A stretch of DNA of 64,000 nucleotides from Affinundibacterium flavidum (GCF_014284175.1 NZ_JACOGA010000011.1:124001-188000), one strand, 5' to 3'. Shown: positions 53,222-64,000, counted from the first letter of the stretch. Notes: a model not told the origin generated them from the sequence alone. Made by a program: numbers and translations.

Positions 53222-54409
53222 GTGTCAATCTCACTCTCTCGCACGCGCCGTAATTTTGCGCTTTCTACTCTGTCTTCGTCCCACTTTGTGCGACTCATAT
53301 CAATATTGAGTTTGTTCGGATTACTTAGTATTTCTGGATGTTCAAAGAAGGTGGAAAAAACCGAAGACATACGACCGGTTCGAGCAGTTCAGGCCAAATT
53401 GGAAGGCAGTGAAATCTTTAGTGAGTTTTCCGGTGAGGTTAGAGCACGGGTTGAATCTCGTTTGGGCTTTCGTGTCGCTGGAAAGATTGTCGCACGCAAA
53501 GTTGAATTGGGAACTATCGTTAAACGTGGACAAGTGCTGATGCAATTAGACCCACAAGATTTATTATTGGCGCAAGCGCAGTCTAAGGCCGGACTAACAG
53601 CAGCAGAAAGCAATCGTGACTTGGCAAAAGCAGAATTGAAACGCTACCAAGAATTACGCGATAAAAATTTTGTGGCGCAAGCGGTATTGGAATCAAAAGA
53701 AACTGCTTACAAAGCGGCTCAAGCTAGTTATGAACAGGCTAAAGCGGGATTTTCGAATCAATCGAATCAGGCTGGATACACTAGCTTGATTGCTGATGTG
53801 GACGGCGTAGTGACGGCGATTGAGGCAGAGGTCGGACAAGTGGTCGCTGCAGGTACGCCAGTTGTGCGCGTAGCAAAAACGGGTGACATGGATGTCGTTG
53901 TCGGTATTCCTGAAGACAAAATTAATGCTATCCGCCGTATGACCGACGTTAATGTGCGCTTATGGGCAAATGATAAAGACACTTACACTGCAAAATTGCG
54001 CGAATTATCACCGATAGCAGATCCGGTAACGCGCACGTATCTCGCCAAAGTTTCTCTACCTGATAATGCCAAAGACGTACGCTTGGGAATGACGGCGACA
54101 GTGTCTTTTGGTATGAAGAATCCGCTGGCAATGATACGTTTGCCAATGACGGCTTTGTTCCAGGAAAAAAATGTGAGTTCTGTATGGATCGTGGAATCTG
54201 GCGCCGTGAAATTAGTGCCTGTTCAATTGGGAGCTAGTAGTGGTGAAGACATTCTGGTCGCTGCCGGGATTCAACCTGGACAAACTGTGGTGACAGCCGG
54301 TGTTAACTTACTTAAAGTTGGTCAGAAAGTCAGCATTCTCGGCGTGGAAGCAGAGCATCAATCCAGCGCCGCAGTTGCCGCATCTGCAGTCTCAGGAGCT
54401 GCTAAATGA
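53222..54409 (+). CDS. RND efflux periplasmic adaptor (membrane fusion protein)
   Basis: A 395-residue adaptor. It has an N-terminal basic extension and lipobox LLSISGC (Cys near 40), so it is a lipoprotein. Then come a barrel-sandwich/lipoyl half-motif 'RVESRLGFRVAGKIVARKVELGTIVKRGQVLMQLDPQD', a helical hairpin (residues 115-180, Ala/Gln/Lys-rich), and 'LIADVDGVVTAIEAEVGQVVAAGTPVVRVA'. Beta-barrel and membrane-proximal domains follow. It starts at GTG 53222, with AGGA 8 nt upstream. Its stop overlaps the permease start by 4 nt (ATGA). Confidence 0.94.
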   Translation: MSISLSRTRRNFALSTLSSSHFVRLISILSLFGLLSISGCSKKVEKTEDIRPVRAVQAKLEGSEIFSEFSGEVRARVESRLGFRVAGKIVARKVELGTIVKRGQVLMQLDPQDLLLAQAQSKAGLTAAESNRDLAKAELKRYQELRDKNFVAQAVLESKETAYKAAQASYEQAKAGFSNQSNQAGYTSLIADVDGVVTAIEAEVGQVVAAGTPVVRVAKTGDMDVVVGIPEDKINAIRRMTDVNVRLWANDKDTYTAKLRELSPIADPVTRTYLAKVSLPDNAKDVRLGMTATVSFGMKNPLAMIRLPMTALFQEKNVSSVWIVESGAVKLVPVQLGASSGEDILVAAGIQPGQTVVTAGVNLLKVGQKVSILGVEAEHQSSAAVAASAVSGAAK

Positions 54410-57400
54410 GTCAAGAAAATAAAGATAAAGGCGGATTTAATCTGTCGCGTTGGGCATTGGAGCATATTCCACTGACCCGCTATTTAATGGTCGCTTTATT
54501 ATTGGGCGGCATCTTTAGTTTTGCTCGTTTAGGTCAAGATGAAGATCCACCTTTCACTTTCCGTGCGATGGTGGTGCGCGCTGTGTGGCCAGGTGCAACG
54601 GCTTTGCAAATGGCGGAGCAAGTGACGGATAAGCTGGAAAAGAAGTTGCAAGAAGCGCCCTATGTCGACAAAATTCGTAGCTACTCCAAACCCGGAGAAA
54701 CCCTAATTATTCTGCAGTTGCGTGAGTCAACACCACCGAAAGAAACGGCGCAAACTTGGTATCAAGTTCGTAAAAAAATTGGTGACATCAAAGGAACTTT
54801 ACCAGCAGGTGTTGTAGGCCCATTTTTTAACGATGAATTTGGCGATACTTACGGTTCAATATTCGCTATTTCCGCAGATGGTTTTAGCTATGAAGAAATG
54901 CGTGAATATGCGGATTTTGTCCGCCAACAATTCTTGCGTATTCCTAAAGTCGCCAAAGTAGAAATGTTTGGTGTACAGGAAGAGAAAATCAATATTGAAT
55001 TTTCTCAGAAAAAATTCTCCCAACTTGGCGTGCCATTTGAAACTATCGTTGCACAAATCAATTCGCAAAATCAGATTGAAGCGACCGGTGTTTTAACGAC
55101 CTCATCGAGCAATTTGCAGGTGCGAATTTCGGGGGGCCTATTGACGGTAAAAGATTTGGAGAATTTGCAACTGCGCGCAAATGGTACGACTTTCCGCTTG
55201 GGTGATTTTGCGGTGATTAAGCGCGAGTACAAGAATCCACCAGGCGACAAAATGCGCTTTAATGGCAAAGAAGTGATTGGTCTTGGCATCTCAATGGAGA
55301 AGGGCGGCAATATTATTGAGCTAGGCAAGCATTTACAAGCCGAAGTGACGACGATCAAATCAAAGTTGCCTGTCGGTATTCAGCTAGAGCGCGTATCTGA
55401 TCAACCTAAGATTGTGGCGTCGTCGGTCGGAGAGTTTGTGAATACGCTGATCGAAGCGGTGGTGATTGTATTGGCGGTGAGCTTCCTTTCGCTTGGTTTG
55501 CATACTAAGCCGTGGCGACTTGATATCTGGCCGGGCTTGGTCGTTGGTCTGACTATTCCTCTGGTGTTGGCGGTCACCTTTTTGTTCATGCGTATCCTAA
55601 ATATCGATTTGCACAAAATTTCGCTAGGTGCTTTGATTATTGCCTTGGGATTATTAGTCGATGATGCGATCATCGCGGTCGAGATGATGGTACGTAAGAT
55701 GGAGGAAGGCTTCTCCCGTTTTGATGCCGCAACTTTTGCTTATACATCGACAGCAATGCCAATGTTGACAGGTACCTTGATTACGGCTGCCGGTTTCTTG
55801 CCTATCGGTTTGGCGGAGTCGGCTGCTGGTGAATATACCTTCTCGATGTTTTCAGTCAATGCATTGGCTTTATTGATTTCATGGTTGGCAGCGGTGTTGT
55901 TCACGCCTTACCTCGGATATTTGTTATTGCATGTGAAGCCGCATGCTGGTGCTGATGGCCATCACGAATTATTTGATACGCCGTTTTATACGCGCTTTAG
56001 AGCATTGGTGAACTGGTGCGTCACTTGGCGTAAGACAACCATCGCAATCACCTTGGGTGTGTTTGCACTAGGTGTGTTTGGATTTAAATTTATTGAGCAG
56101 CAATTCTTTCCAGATTCTAGTCGCCCTGAGTTGATGGTGGAACTGTGGTTGCCAGAAGGCTCGTCTTTTGCAGCAACTGAAGCACAGGCGAAAAAATTTG
56201 AGAGCTTTATTCAAAAACAGCAAGGTGTAGAGAGTGTCACTAGTTATGTAGGTACTGGTAGCCCCCGTTTCTATTTGCCGCTCGATCAGATTTTCCCGCA
56301 AACCAACGTGACGCAAATTGTCGTGTTGCCGAAAGATTTGAAATCGCGTGAAGCCTTGCGTCTGAAGATTAATCAAGCGTTTAAAGAAGATTTTCCAGAA
56401 GTTCGTGGCCGCGTGAAATTATTGCCAAACGGACCTCCAGTGCCATATCCAGTCCAGTTCCGTGTAACGGGATTGGAAGTAGAGAAGGTGCGGGAAATTG
56501 CCGATCGCGTGAAGGCAGTGATGCGTGCGAATCCGAATGCCATCGGTGTAAATGACAATTGGAATGAGTCCGTAAAAACGATTCGTATCGATATGGATCA
56601 AGACAAATTGCGCGCCTTGGGTATTACTTCGCAGAGTGTGATGCGGGCTGCCAATACGATCTTGACGGGTACCACAGTTGGTCAATTTAGAGAGTCGAAT
56701 AAGTTGATTGATATCGTTGTGCGTCAACCTGTGAATGAACGTTCAACTGTACAGGCCTTGAGTGATGCGAATGTTCCGACCGCGAGTGGAAAAACGGTTC
56801 CGTTGTCCCAGGTAGCGAAAATTTCCTTGGCTTGGGAGCCTGGTGTAGTTTGGCGTGAAGGACGTGAATGGGCGGTGACGGTGCAATCGGATGTTGTCGA
56901 TGGCATACAAGGACCGACAGTTTCTGGTCAAATTAATCCTAAGCTGGATGCAATTCGCGCCACCTTATTGCCTGGTTATAAGATTGAATTGGCGGGTGCG
57001 GCGGCAGATAGTGGTAAAGCACAAGAGTCAATTGCGGCAAATGTACCTTTGGTAATTTTCATTATCTTTACGTTGCTGATGTTGCAATTGCATAGCTTCT
57101 CACGTGCAGTGCTGGTGTTTTTGACTGGTCCTTTGGGTGTCGCTGGTGCAGCAATGGCTTTGCTGATTTTGCAGCGTCCTTTCGGATTTGTGGCGCAACT
57201 TGGTGTGATTGCCTTGTTCGGCATGATTATCCGTAACTCTGTGATTTTGATCGACCAGATTGAGCAAGACCGTGACGCCGGTGTGCCTGCATGGGATGCC
57301 ATCGTTGAGGCTGCAGTGCGTCGATTCCGTCCGATTATTTTGACCGCCGCTGCGGCAGTGTTGGCGATGATCCCATTGTCGCGTTCTGTATTCTGGGGGC

Positions 57401-57516
57401 CGATGGCAGTAGCAATTATGGGCGGTTTGATTATCGCTACAGCATTAACTTTGTTATTCTTGCCAGCTTTGTACGCCGCTTGGTTCAGAATTAGAAAACC
57501 GTTGACACCAATTTAA
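54406..57516 (+). CDS. RND efflux permease
   Basis: A 1036-residue inner-membrane proton antiporter with twelve helices and two large periplasmic loops. The proton-relay pair is seen in LGLLVDDAIIAVEMM (TM4), and the C-terminal half has 'AQLGVIALFGMIIRNSVILIDQIEQDRDAG' and 'TALTLLFLPALYAAWF'. With the adaptor and an outer-membrane TolC-type channel it exports drugs or other amphiphiles. The N-terminal 'FARLGQDEDPPFTFRAMVV' marks a subgroup distinct from AcrB/MexB. No outer-membrane factor gene follows. Regulation is probably by the operators at 52851. Confidence 0.95.
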   Translation: MSQENKDKGGFNLSRWALEHIPLTRYLMVALLLGGIFSFARLGQDEDPPFTFRAMVVRAVWPGATALQMAEQVTDKLEKKLQEAPYVDKIRSYSKPGETLIILQLRESTPPKETAQTWYQVRKKIGDIKGTLPAGVVGPFFNDEFGDTYGSIFAISADGFSYEEMREYADFVRQQFLRIPKVAKVEMFGVQEEKINIEFSQKKFSQLGVPFETIVAQINSQNQIEATGVLTTSSSNLQVRISGGLLTVKDLENLQLRANGTTFRLGDFAVIKREYKNPPGDKMRFNGKEVIGLGISMEKGGNIIELGKHLQAEVTTIKSKLPVGIQLERVSDQPKIVASSVGEFVNTLIEAVVIVLAVSFLSLGLHTKPWRLDIWPGLVVGLTIPLVLAVTFLFMRILNIDLHKISLGALIIALGLLVDDAIIAVEMMVRKMEEGFSRFDAATFAYTSTAMPMLTGTLITAAGFLPIGLAESAAGEYTFSMFSVNALALLISWLAAVLFTPYLGYLLLHVKPHAGADGHHELFDTPFYTRFRALVNWCVTWRKTTIAITLGVFALGVFGFKFIEQQFFPDSSRPELMVELWLPEGSSFAATEAQAKKFESFIQKQQGVESVTSYVGTGSPRFYLPLDQIFPQTNVTQIVVLPKDLKSREALRLKINQAFKEDFPEVRGRVKLLPNGPPVPYPVQFRVTGLEVEKVREIADRVKAVMRANPNAIGVNDNWNESVKTIRIDMDQDKLRALGITSQSVMRAANTILTGTTVGQFRESNKLIDIVVRQPVNERSTVQALSDANVPTASGKTVPLSQVAKISLAWEPGVVWREGREWAVTVQSDVVDGIQGPTVSGQINPKLDAIRATLLPGYKIELAGAAADSGKAQESIAANVPLVIFIIFTLLMLQLHSFSRAVLVFLTGPLGVAGAAMALLILQRPFGFVAQLGVIALFGMIIRNSVILIDQIEQDRDAGVPAWDAIVEAAVRRFRPIILTAAAAVLAMIPLSRSVFWGPMAVAIMGGLIIATALTLLFLPALYAAWFRIRKPLTPI

Positions 57517-57778
57517 ACGGAAAGTAAGCGGAAAGCGCGCTTGTAGCTTTCGGTTCGTCAGTGATTTTGTTGTTGAAAAATCCTGATGAATCGAAAAGCT
57601 GTAAATAAAATGCAGTAGTTTCCATTTCAACATAAAAAATTCGAGACAAGTCTGGATAAAATCTAGTAGAATAGTTGGTTGAAGTTGAAATGCCACAGCA
57701 CTAGTCATGGGCGACAATGCAATTAAAGTCGCCCTTTGCTTTTGTGCCGGTCTTTCTACCGGAAGGTGTTTTCATCCC

Positions 57779-57865
57779 GCGAGGATGGCGAAATTGGTAG
57801 ACGCACCAGGTTTAGGTCCTGACGCCAGCAATGGTGTGGGGGTTCGAGTCCCCCTTCTCGCACCA
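57779..57865 (+). tRNA. tRNA-Leu (anticodon UAG)
   Basis: An 87-nt tRNA with acceptor GCGAGGA / TTCTCGC, a D-loop with TTGGTAGAC, anticodon stem-loop CAGG-TTTAGGT-CCTG (anticodon TAG, reading CUA), a long variable arm, TpsiC GGTTCGAGTCC and an encoded CCA end. The long variable arm confirms class II (Leu). It lies directly before tig and may be co-transcribed with it. The spacer 57517-57778 has a small CCGGT/ACCGG hairpin at 57747-57762 and no gene. Confidence 0.97.
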
Positions 57866-57892
57866 CAGATTCTTTATATTTGGACGATTTTC

Positions 57893-59236
57893 ATGGCAAC
57901 TGCAGTCGAAACTTTAGAAAAATTAGAACGCCGTATCACGATCACATTTCCAATCGCAGAAATGCAACCGGAGATTGAAAAGCGTTTGAAAGTACGTGCC
58001 CGTACAGCAAAAGCGCCTGGCTTCCGTCCAGGTAAAGTGCCGATGAAAATGGTCGCGGCACAATATGGTTATCAAATTGAGAATGAAGTTCTCAACGACA
58101 AAGTCGGTATCGCCTTCTCTGAAGCAGTTAAAGAAAATAACTTGCGCGTTGCAGGCTTCCCACGCATCGAGCCTAAGAAAAGCTACTCTGATAACTACCT
58201 GACTTTTGATGCTACTTTTGAAGTGTATCCAGAAGTCGTTATAGGCGAATTGTCAGGTGTTGAAGTGACTCAGGTTAAAACTGATGTGACTGATGCTGAG
58301 ATTGATAAAACTATCGATATTTTGCGAAAACAACGTGTGCATTTCCACGTTAAGGGTGAGCAAGGTGAACATGGCGATGGCGGTGCTGATTTGTCTGCAC
58401 AAACTGGTGATCGTGCCACAGTTGATTTTACCGGCACTTTGGATGGTGTTGAATTTGCAGGTGGCAAAGCAGAAGGTTTCGCATTCGTATTGGGCGAAGG
58501 TCGTATGTTGCCAGAATTCGAAGCCGCAACTTTGGGCTTAAAAGTTGGAGAGACTAAAGTCTTCCCATTGGCATTCCCAGAAGATTATCATAGCAAAGAT
58601 GTAGCTGGTAAGATAGCAGAGTTCACTGTGACTTTAGCGAAGTTGGAATGGGCACATTTGCCAGAAGTTGATGCTGAATTTGCGAAAATGTTGGGCGTAG
58701 AGGATGGTGATTTGTCCAAAATGCGCAATGACATCAAAGAAAACCTTGAGCGTGAAGTTAAGGGTCGCGTCAAAGCAAAAACTAAAGACAGTGTGATGGA
58801 TGCTTTGGTGAAAGCAGTTGAATTTGATGCACCAAAAGCGTTGATCGAACAAGATGCTGAACGCTTGGCTGACATGACGCGTCAAGATATGGCACAGCGC
58901 GGTATGAATGTACAAGGTGTACCATTTCCAACTGAATTGTTCACAGCGCAAGCTGAGCGTCGCGTACGCTTAGGTTTGATTTTGGCTGAATTGGTCAAAG
59001 CAAATCAATTGCAAGCAACTGCAGAACAAATCAAAGCGCAAGTTGAAGATTTTGCACAAAGCTATGAAGATCCACAGCAAGTTGTGAAGTACTACTACAG
59101 TGATCGTAATCGTTTAGCTGAAGTTGAAGCCCTTGTATTAGAAGAAAACGTCGTTAACTATGTGTTAGGTAAGGCAAAAGTGAGTGATTCAGTTTTGCCA
59201 TTCGACGAACTGATGGGTAATAACGCAGCACAATAA
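57893..59236 (+). CDS. tig: Trigger factor
   Basis: A 447-residue ribosome-associated chaperone. The N-terminal ribosome-binding domain has the tail motif as [13 protein letters not shown] (the GFRxGKxP signature, near 42-52). The FKBP-type PPIase domain spans about 155-245 ([20 protein letters not shown] and [13 protein letters not shown]), followed by the helical C-terminal domain. It is longer than E. coli Tig by some residues, in part from a Gly/His-rich loop ([19 protein letters not shown]) before the PPIase domain. It starts at ATG 57893, 27 nt after the tRNA. It heads the tig-clpP-clpX-lon block. Confidence 0.98.
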   Translation: MATAVETLEKLERRITITFPIAEMQPEIEKRLKVRARTAKAPGFRPGKVPMKMVAAQYGYQIENEVLNDKVGIAFSEAVKENNLRVAGFPRIEPKKSYSDNYLTFDATFEVYPEVVIGELSGVEVTQVKTDVTDAEIDKTIDILRKQRVHFHVKGEQGEHGDGGADLSAQTGDRATVDFTGTLDGVEFAGGKAEGFAFVLGEGRMLPEFEAATLGLKVGETKVFPLAFPEDYHSKDVAGKIAEFTVTLAKLEWAHLPEVDAEFAKMLGVEDGDLSKMRNDIKENLEREVKGRVKAKTKDSVMDALVKAVEFDAPKALIEQDAERLADMTRQDMAQRGMNVQGVPFPTELFTAQAERRVRLGLILAELVKANQLQATAEQIKAQVEDFAQSYEDPQQVVKYYYSDRNRLAEVEALVLEENVVNYVLGKAKVSDSVLPFDELMGNNAAQ

Positions 59237-59249
59237 GATAGGAAATTTC

Positions 59250-59876
59250 ATGACAGGCATCATTCATAACTCTGGTTTAGAAGCAAATATGCTTGGCATG
59301 GTGCCAATGGTCGTTGAGCAAAGCGGGCGTGGAGAGCGTGCGTATGATATTTACTCCCGTTTGCTCAAGGAACGTGTGATCTTTCTGGTTGGCCCAGTTA
59401 ATGATCAGGCAGCAAATTTAATCGTGGCACAGTTGTTGTTTTTGGAAAGTGAAAATCCAGATAAGGATATTTCTCTTTACATTAACTCTCCGGGTGGTTC
59501 GGTTTCTGCAGGTATGGCAATTTTTGATACGATGCAGTTCATCAAACCTGATGTGTCTACATTGTGTACTGGTTTGGCTGCTTCTATGGGAGCATTTTTG
59601 CTCGCTGCTGGTGCAAAAGGAAAACGCTTTTCTTTGCCAAATTCACGCATCATGATTCATCAACCTTTGGGTGGCGCACAAGGTCAGGCATCTGATATTG
59701 AAATTCAGGCACGTGAAATTTTGTATTTGCGTGAGCGTTTGAACGGTATTTTGGCTGAAAAAACTGGTCAAAGTATTGAGCAAATTGCGAAAGATACTGA
59801 TCGCGACAATTTTATGTCTGCAGATTCCGCTGCTGAGTACGGTTTGATTGATAAAGTATTGACGCATCGCGTTTAA
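59250..59876 (+). CDS. clpP: ATP-dependent Clp protease proteolytic subunit
   Basis: A 208-residue serine peptidase. The catalytic triad is Ser in [11 protein letters not shown], His in [11 protein letters not shown] and Asp in [11 protein letters not shown]; the propeptide-like N-terminus and '[20 protein letters not shown]' are present. It forms the 14-mer chamber that degrades proteins fed by ClpX (encoded next) or ClpA. The ATG at 59250 lies 13 nt after tig, with AGGA upstream. Confidence 0.98.
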   Translation: MTGIIHNSGLEANMLGMVPMVVEQSGRGERAYDIYSRLLKERVIFLVGPVNDQAANLIVAQLLFLESENPDKDISLYINSPGGSVSAGMAIFDTMQFIKPDVSTLCTGLAASMGAFLLAAGAKGKRFSLPNSRIMIHQPLGGAQGQASDIEIQAREILYLRERLNGILAEKTGQSIEQIAKDTDRDNFMSADSAAEYGLIDKVLTHRV

Positions 59877-59897
59877 TGCTTTTATCTAGTTTCATTG

Positions 59898-59932
59898 AAA
59901 ACGCTCGCATCTATTTAGTGCGGGCGTTTTTT
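59898..59932 (+). terminator. Terminator after clpP
   Basis: AAAACGCTCGCA / TGCGGGCGTTTTTT with one G-T pair. It separates tig-clpP from clpX, which then needs its own promoter in 59933-60064 or read-through. Confidence 0.85.
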
Positions 59933-60064
59933 ATTTCTACGCAATAAATTGACGGCTGTGTGTGAAAAAACCTTCGCTTTATAGAGTGTATTGCAGTGAG
60001 GTTTCGTTTTTTTGCAGTAATATAACGGTCATAGACTACTTCGTTAAAATTATTAAAAAGTATT

Positions 60065-61330
60065 ATGTCAGATAAGAAAAACACCTCAGGCGAAAAATTA
60101 CTTTATTGCTCATTTTGCGGTAAGAGTCAGCATGAAGTAAAAAAATTAATTGCCGGTCCCTCAGTTTTTATTTGCGATGAGTGTATCGACCTTTGTAACG
60201 ATATTATTCGCGATGAAATGAATGCGCTTGAGCCAATCGCTTCTGCAAAAAGTGATTTGCCTACTCCCGTGGAAATTACTGAGTTGCTTGACCAGTATGT
60301 AATTGGCCAGGAAAAAGCCAAGCGTATATTGGCAGTCGCCGTATATAACCACTATAAGCGCCTCAAGCATCTCGGAAAGAAAGATGACGTCGAATTAGCC
60401 AAGAGTAATATCTTGCTAGTAGGCCCTACTGGCTCTGGTAAGACATTGTTGGCACAGACTTTGGCTCGTATGTTGAATGTGCCATTTGTAATCGCTGATG
60501 CAACAACCTTGACTGAGGCTGGATACGTTGGTGAGGACGTGGAAAACATCATTCAAAAATTGTTGCAAAATTGCAATTATGAAGTTGAACGTGCACAAAA
60601 AGGTATTGTGTATATTGATGAAATCGACAAAATTTCACGCAAAGCGGAAAATCCTTCTATTACTCGTGATGTGTCGGGCGAAGGTGTACAACAAGCATTG
60701 TTGAAATTGATTGAAGGCACAATGGCCTCTGTTCCGCCTCAAGGTGGGCGTAAGCATCCAAATCAAGATTTTATTCAAATTGACACAACCAACATTATGT
60801 TTATTTGTGGTGGTGCATTTGATGGTTTGGCTAAAATTATTTCTGATCGCTCTGAGAAGAGTGGAATTGGTTTTTCTGCTAGCGTAAAGAGCGAGAGTCA
60901 GAAGAGTGCGAGTGAAGTGATTTTGGATGCGGAGCCGCAAGATTTGATCAAGTTTGGGATTATTCCTGAATTGGTTGGACGTTTGCCTGTGATTGCAACT
61001 TTAATGGAGTTGGACGAAGCAGCTTTAATTCAAATCTTGGTCGAACCTAAAAATGCATTGATTAAGCAATACGCAAAATTGCTTGAAATGGAAGGTTGTG
61101 AGCTGGAAATTCGTCCTTCTGCATTACAGGCGATTGCTAAGAAGGCGATAGCGCGTAAAACTGGTGCACGTGGTTTGCGATCCATTCTAGAGCATGCTTT
61201 GTTGGATATCATGTTTGAATTGCCAAGTGAAAAAAATGTTTCCAAGGTGGTAATTGACGAAAATACGATTAATAATGGTGGCAAGCCGCTATTAATTTAC
61301 GATGAGCAACCAAAAGTTGCAGGTGCTTAA
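60065..61330 (+). CDS. clpX: ATP-dependent Clp protease ATPase subunit
   Basis: A 421-residue AAA+ unfoldase. The zinc-binding domain has [11 protein letters not shown] and [10 protein letters not shown] (four Cys, near 16-46). Walker A is GPTGSGKT near 121, Walker B region [11 protein letters not shown], the ClpP-docking IGF loop KSGIGFSA near 270, and a C-terminal small domain with [11 protein letters not shown]. It delivers tagged substrates to ClpP. Confidence 0.98.
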   Translation: MSDKKNTSGEKLLYCSFCGKSQHEVKKLIAGPSVFICDECIDLCNDIIRDEMNALEPIASAKSDLPTPVEITELLDQYVIGQEKAKRILAVAVYNHYKRLKHLGKKDDVELAKSNILLVGPTGSGKTLLAQTLARMLNVPFVIADATTLTEAGYVGEDVENIIQKLLQNCNYEVERAQKGIVYIDEIDKISRKAENPSITRDVSGEGVQQALLKLIEGTMASVPPQGGRKHPNQDFIQIDTTNIMFICGGAFDGLAKIISDRSEKSGIGFSASVKSESQKSASEVILDAEPQDLIKFGIIPELVGRLPVIATLMELDEAALIQILVEPKNALIKQYAKLLEMEGCELEIRPSALQAIAKKAIARKTGARGLRSILEHALLDIMFELPSEKNVSKVVIDENTINNGGKPLLIYDEQPKVAGA

Positions 61331-61357
61331 GTTGCATCGCTGCAAATTTTCGGAAAG

Positions 61358-61397
61358 TTTTTGTGAATCGTTGGGTTTTCTCTGTGATTCACAAAAA
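61358..61397. other. Perfect 12-bp inverted repeat between clpX and lon
   Basis: TTTTTGTGAATC (61358-61369) / GATTCACAAAAA (61386-61397) with a 16-nt loop, 28 nt after the clpX stop. It could be a first terminator of clpX or an operator. Confidence 0.5.
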
Positions 61398-61444
61398 TAA
61401 GCAGTACAATTTATCGAAACAATAGAGATTTTTAGCTTCAATCG

Positions 61445-61482
61445 AAAAGCTACCCAGGGAATTTCTCTGCGTGGCTTTTTTT
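61445..61482 (+). terminator. Terminator before lon
   Basis: AAAGCTACCCAGGGA / TCTCTGCGTGGCTTT pairs over 14 of 15 positions and is followed by a T-run. It makes lon a separate transcription unit; its promoter must lie within 61483-61564 or read-through occurs. Confidence 0.8.
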
Positions 61483-61564
61483 ATTGTTTTTTTTAGGATG
61501 ACGGGCTTGAGTTTTAGCCTAGTGCGCCAATCTAGTTACTGAAAGTTTTTTTTAAAGGTGCGCC

Positions 61565-63973
61565 ATGACAACTTCCACAATTACTGAACGTATAGAATTA
61601 CCATTATTGCCGTTGCGCGATGTCGTGGTATTCCCACACATGGTGATCCCATTATTTGTCGGTCGTCCAAAATCTATCAAGGCATTAGAGGCTGCGATGG
61701 AGCAGGGCAAGAGCATTATGCTGGCAGCACAAAAGGCAGCGGCTAAAGATGAGCCATCTGCGGAAGACATTTATGAAATTGGTTGTATAGCCAATATTTT
61801 GCAGATGCTGAAATTGCCTGATGGCACTGTAAAAGTATTGGTAGAAGGCGCGCAGCGCGCGCGGATTCATAAGATTACTGATTCTGAATCGCATTTCATT
61901 GCAGATCTCACTCCAATTGCGCCAGAAGATGGTGAAGATGCAGAAGTTGAAGCAATGCGTCGTGCGATCGTCCAGCAGTTTGATCAATACGTCAAATTAA
62001 ACAAGAAAATCCCGCCTGAAATTTTAGCCTCGTTGTCTGGTATTGATGATGCTGGCCGCTTGGCTGATACTATTGCTGCTCACTTGCCTTTGAAGCTGGA
62101 GCAGAAGCAAGTTATTTTAGAGATTTTTAGTGTCGCCAAGCGTCTTGAACATTTACTTGGTCAGCTCGAAGGTGAATTAGATATTCTCCAAGTTGAGAAG
62201 CGTATTCGTGGTCGTGTTAAGCGTCAGATGGAAAAGTCTCAGCGCGAATACTATTTGAACGAGCAAGTTAAGGCGATTCAAAAAGAGCTTGGTGAGGGCG
62301 AGGACGGCGCAGATATCGATGAACTCGAGAAAAAAATCACTGCCGCAAAAATGCCAAAAGAAGCACGCGATAAGGCAATGAATGAGCTGAAAAAACTCAA
62401 GATGATGTCTCCGATGTCAGCTGAGGCTACCGTCGTGCGCAACTACATTGATACCATCGTGAATTTACCTTGGAAGAAAAAATCCAAAGTGAATAATGAT
62501 TTGAGCAATGCAGAAAAAGTATTGAGTGATGATCACTATGGTTTGGATAAAGTCAAAGAACGTATTTTGGAATATCTTGCCGTTCAACAACGTGTTGATA
62601 AATTGAAGGCACCGATTTTGTGTCTGGTTGGCCCTCCAGGTGTGGGTAAGACATCGCTCGGTCAATCAATTGCGCGGGCAACAAACCGTAAGTTTGTTCG
62701 TATGGCCTTGGGTGGCGTGCGTGATGAGGCAGAAATTCGCGGGCATCGTCGTACTTATATTGGATCTATGCCAGGGAAAATTTTGCAGAGTTTGTCAAAG
62801 GCTGGCGTACGTAATCCCTTATTCTTGCTCGATGAAGTGGATAAGATGGGCGCTGATTTCCGTGGTGACCCATCGTCTGCTTTGTTGGAAGTTCTAGATC
62901 CAGAACAAAATCACACTTTCTCCGATCATTATATTGAAGTCGATTTTGATCTGTCTGATGTGATGTTTGTAGCCACTTCGAACTCATACAATATTCCAGC
63001 GCCACTACTGGACCGAATGGAAGTGATTCGTTTATCGGGTTATACCGAAGACGAAAAAGCTAGCATTGCACAGCGTTATTTATTGCCTAAACAGGTAAAA
63101 AATAACGGATTGAAAGAAGAAGAGATTTCGGTTTCTGAGTCTGCAATTCGCGACATCATTCGTTATTACACACGTGAAGCTGGCGTGCGTTCACTTGAGC
63201 GTGAAATTTCCAAGATTTGCCGTAAAGTGGTGAAGATGTTACTGCTCAAGAAGAGTGAGAAGAAAGCCACGATTACTTCGAAAAATCTGGATAAATTTTT
63301 AGGTGTGCGCCGGTATGATTTCGGTGTTGCGACAAAAGAAAACCAAGTCGGTCAGGTGGTCGGATTAGCATGGACCGAGGTTGGTGGCGATTTGTTGACA
63401 ATCGAAGCGGTTTCAATGCCAGGTAAGGGGGCTACGATTCGCACGGGTACACTTGGTGACGTGATGAAGGAGTCAATTGAGGCTGCGCGAACTGTGGTTC
63501 GTAGTCGTGCTGCGCGTTTGGGTATCAGAGCTGATATTTTCGAAAAAACTGACGTGCACATTCATGTTCCAGAAGGAGCGACGCCAAAAGATGGTCCGTC
63601 GGCTGGTATTGCGATGACTACGGCAATGGTATCGATTTTTACTGGAATTCCTGTGCGTGCTGATGTGGCGATGACTGGCGAAATTACCTTGCGCGGTGAG
63701 GTGTTACCAATCGGTGGCTTGAAAGAAAAATTGTTGGCGGCACATCGTGGTGGAATTAAGACGGTATTGATTCCAGAAGAAAACGCAAAGGATTTGACAG
63801 AGATTCCTGATAACGTCAAAAACAAACTGGAAATTATTCCAGTGCGTTGGATTGATAAAGTCTTGGAAATTGCCTTGGAACGTCAACCTGTCGCTTTGAC
63901 TGAGGAAGAATTGGCGGTACCTGCTGTTGCGAAATCAGATGCCAATGCGGACACTTCGACCATTAAGCACTGA
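61565..63973 (+). CDS. lon: ATP-dependent protease La
   Basis: An 802-residue bacterial Lon. The N-terminal substrate-binding domain starts [20 protein letters not shown]. The AAA+ domain has Walker [16 protein letters not shown] (near 357) and [10 protein letters not shown], and the C-terminal peptidase has the Ser-Lys dyad in [15 protein letters not shown] (Ser near 680) and [17 protein letters not shown] (Lys near 723). It degrades misfolded and regulatory proteins. The start ATG at 61565 has AAAGG 6 nt upstream. After its stop only 27 nt of the window remain. Confidence 0.98.
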   Translation: MTTSTITERIELPLLPLRDVVVFPHMVIPLFVGRPKSIKALEAAMEQGKSIMLAAQKAAAKDEPSAEDIYEIGCIANILQMLKLPDGTVKVLVEGAQRARIHKITDSESHFIADLTPIAPEDGEDAEVEAMRRAIVQQFDQYVKLNKKIPPEILASLSGIDDAGRLADTIAAHLPLKLEQKQVILEIFSVAKRLEHLLGQLEGELDILQVEKRIRGRVKRQMEKSQREYYLNEQVKAIQKELGEGEDGADIDELEKKITAAKMPKEARDKAMNELKKLKMMSPMSAEATVVRNYIDTIVNLPWKKKSKVNNDLSNAEKVLSDDHYGLDKVKERILEYLAVQQRVDKLKAPILCLVGPPGVGKTSLGQSIARATNRKFVRMALGGVRDEAEIRGHRRTYIGSMPGKILQSLSKAGVRNPLFLLDEVDKMGADFRGDPSSALLEVLDPEQNHTFSDHYIEVDFDLSDVMFVATSNSYNIPAPLLDRMEVIRLSGYTEDEKASIAQRYLLPKQVKNNGLKEEEISVSESAIRDIIRYYTREAGVRSLEREISKICRKVVKMLLLKKSEKKATITSKNLDKFLGVRRYDFGVATKENQVGQVVGLAWTEVGGDLLTIEAVSMPGKGATIRTGTLGDVMKESIEAARTVVRSRAARLGIRADIFEKTDVHIHVPEGATPKDGPSAGIAMTTAMVSIFTGIPVRADVAMTGEITLRGEVLPIGGLKEKLLAAHRGGIKTVLIPEENAKDLTEIPDNVKNKLEIIPVRWIDKVLEIALERQPVALTEEELAVPAVAKSDANADTSTIKH

Positions 63974-64000
63974 TAAGTAACTTGTATTTCTTTTTGTGTT

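Noticed and set aside
57707-57892. In-frame N-terminal extension of trigger factor reading [19 protein letters not shown]
   Set aside because: This is a translation of the tRNA-Leu gene; the true tig start is ATG 57893, where family similarity begins.

Overview
The window reads as ordinary chromosome of a betaproteobacterium of the order Burkholderiales, most likely an Oxalobacteraceae of the Undibacterium kind. This is inferred from the protein flavour, the moderate (mid-40s, judged by eye) GC, a cyanophycin synthetase next to an ABC transporter/DUF1854 pair, a CysB-type regulator, and the tRNA-Leu-tig-clpP-clpX-lon block. No genome comparison was possible.

Layout. 0-5 kb: cyanophycin synthetase (5' part only, leftward), divergent from an ABC exporter and DUF1854 gene. 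5-15 kb: housekeeping and sensory genes (GNAT, two chemoreceptors, FAA hydrolase, cysB, a methyltransferase/SCP2/ferredoxin cluster, CapA-like phosphatase, cold shock protein). 15-24 kb: LysR divergent from malate synthase, a MITE-like element, yggX and argA with a large structured spacer between them, and hrpA, which carries an in-frame palindromic repeat. 24-34 kb: an accessory, repeat-rich stretch with a PIN-domain gene, two copies of a long composite repeat, an unknown membrane protein, a frameshifted gene, a TMEM175-like channel, a methyltransferase, an ACT protein, a relic of the cydB 3' end, a transposase relic, and an AT-rich two-gene module (AAA15-type ATPase plus a small partner).

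34-38 kb: gbsR-like regulator, cydA and cydB (leftward), then a truncated rlmI-like gene and a DUF6882-like gene. 38-48 kb: a probable nutrient-sensing block made of a DUF5009 membrane protein, a solute-binding protein, a FixJ-type response regulator with its sensor kinase, and a TonB-dependent receptor. A matching 18-bp palindrome lies upstream of the receptor and between the DUF5009 and solute-binding genes. 48-53 kb: squalene genes hpnC, hpnD and hpnE, interrupted by a lipoprotein gene and an M24 peptidase gene. 53-57.5 kb: RND efflux adaptor and permease, with a strong promoter flanked by two TetR-like operators. 57.7-64 kb: tRNA-Leu(UAG), tig, clpP, clpX and lon, the protein quality-control block.

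The best candidate for an undescribed system is the ATPase/partner module at 31.8-33.9 kb. It is AT-rich, its two genes are translationally coupled, and it is bracketed by two direct copies of the cydB 3' end. The shared palindrome of the 40-48 kb block and the tandem micro-repeats that start at stop codons are the most interesting non-coding signals. No CRISPR array, phage, complete insertion sequence or rRNA gene is visible.
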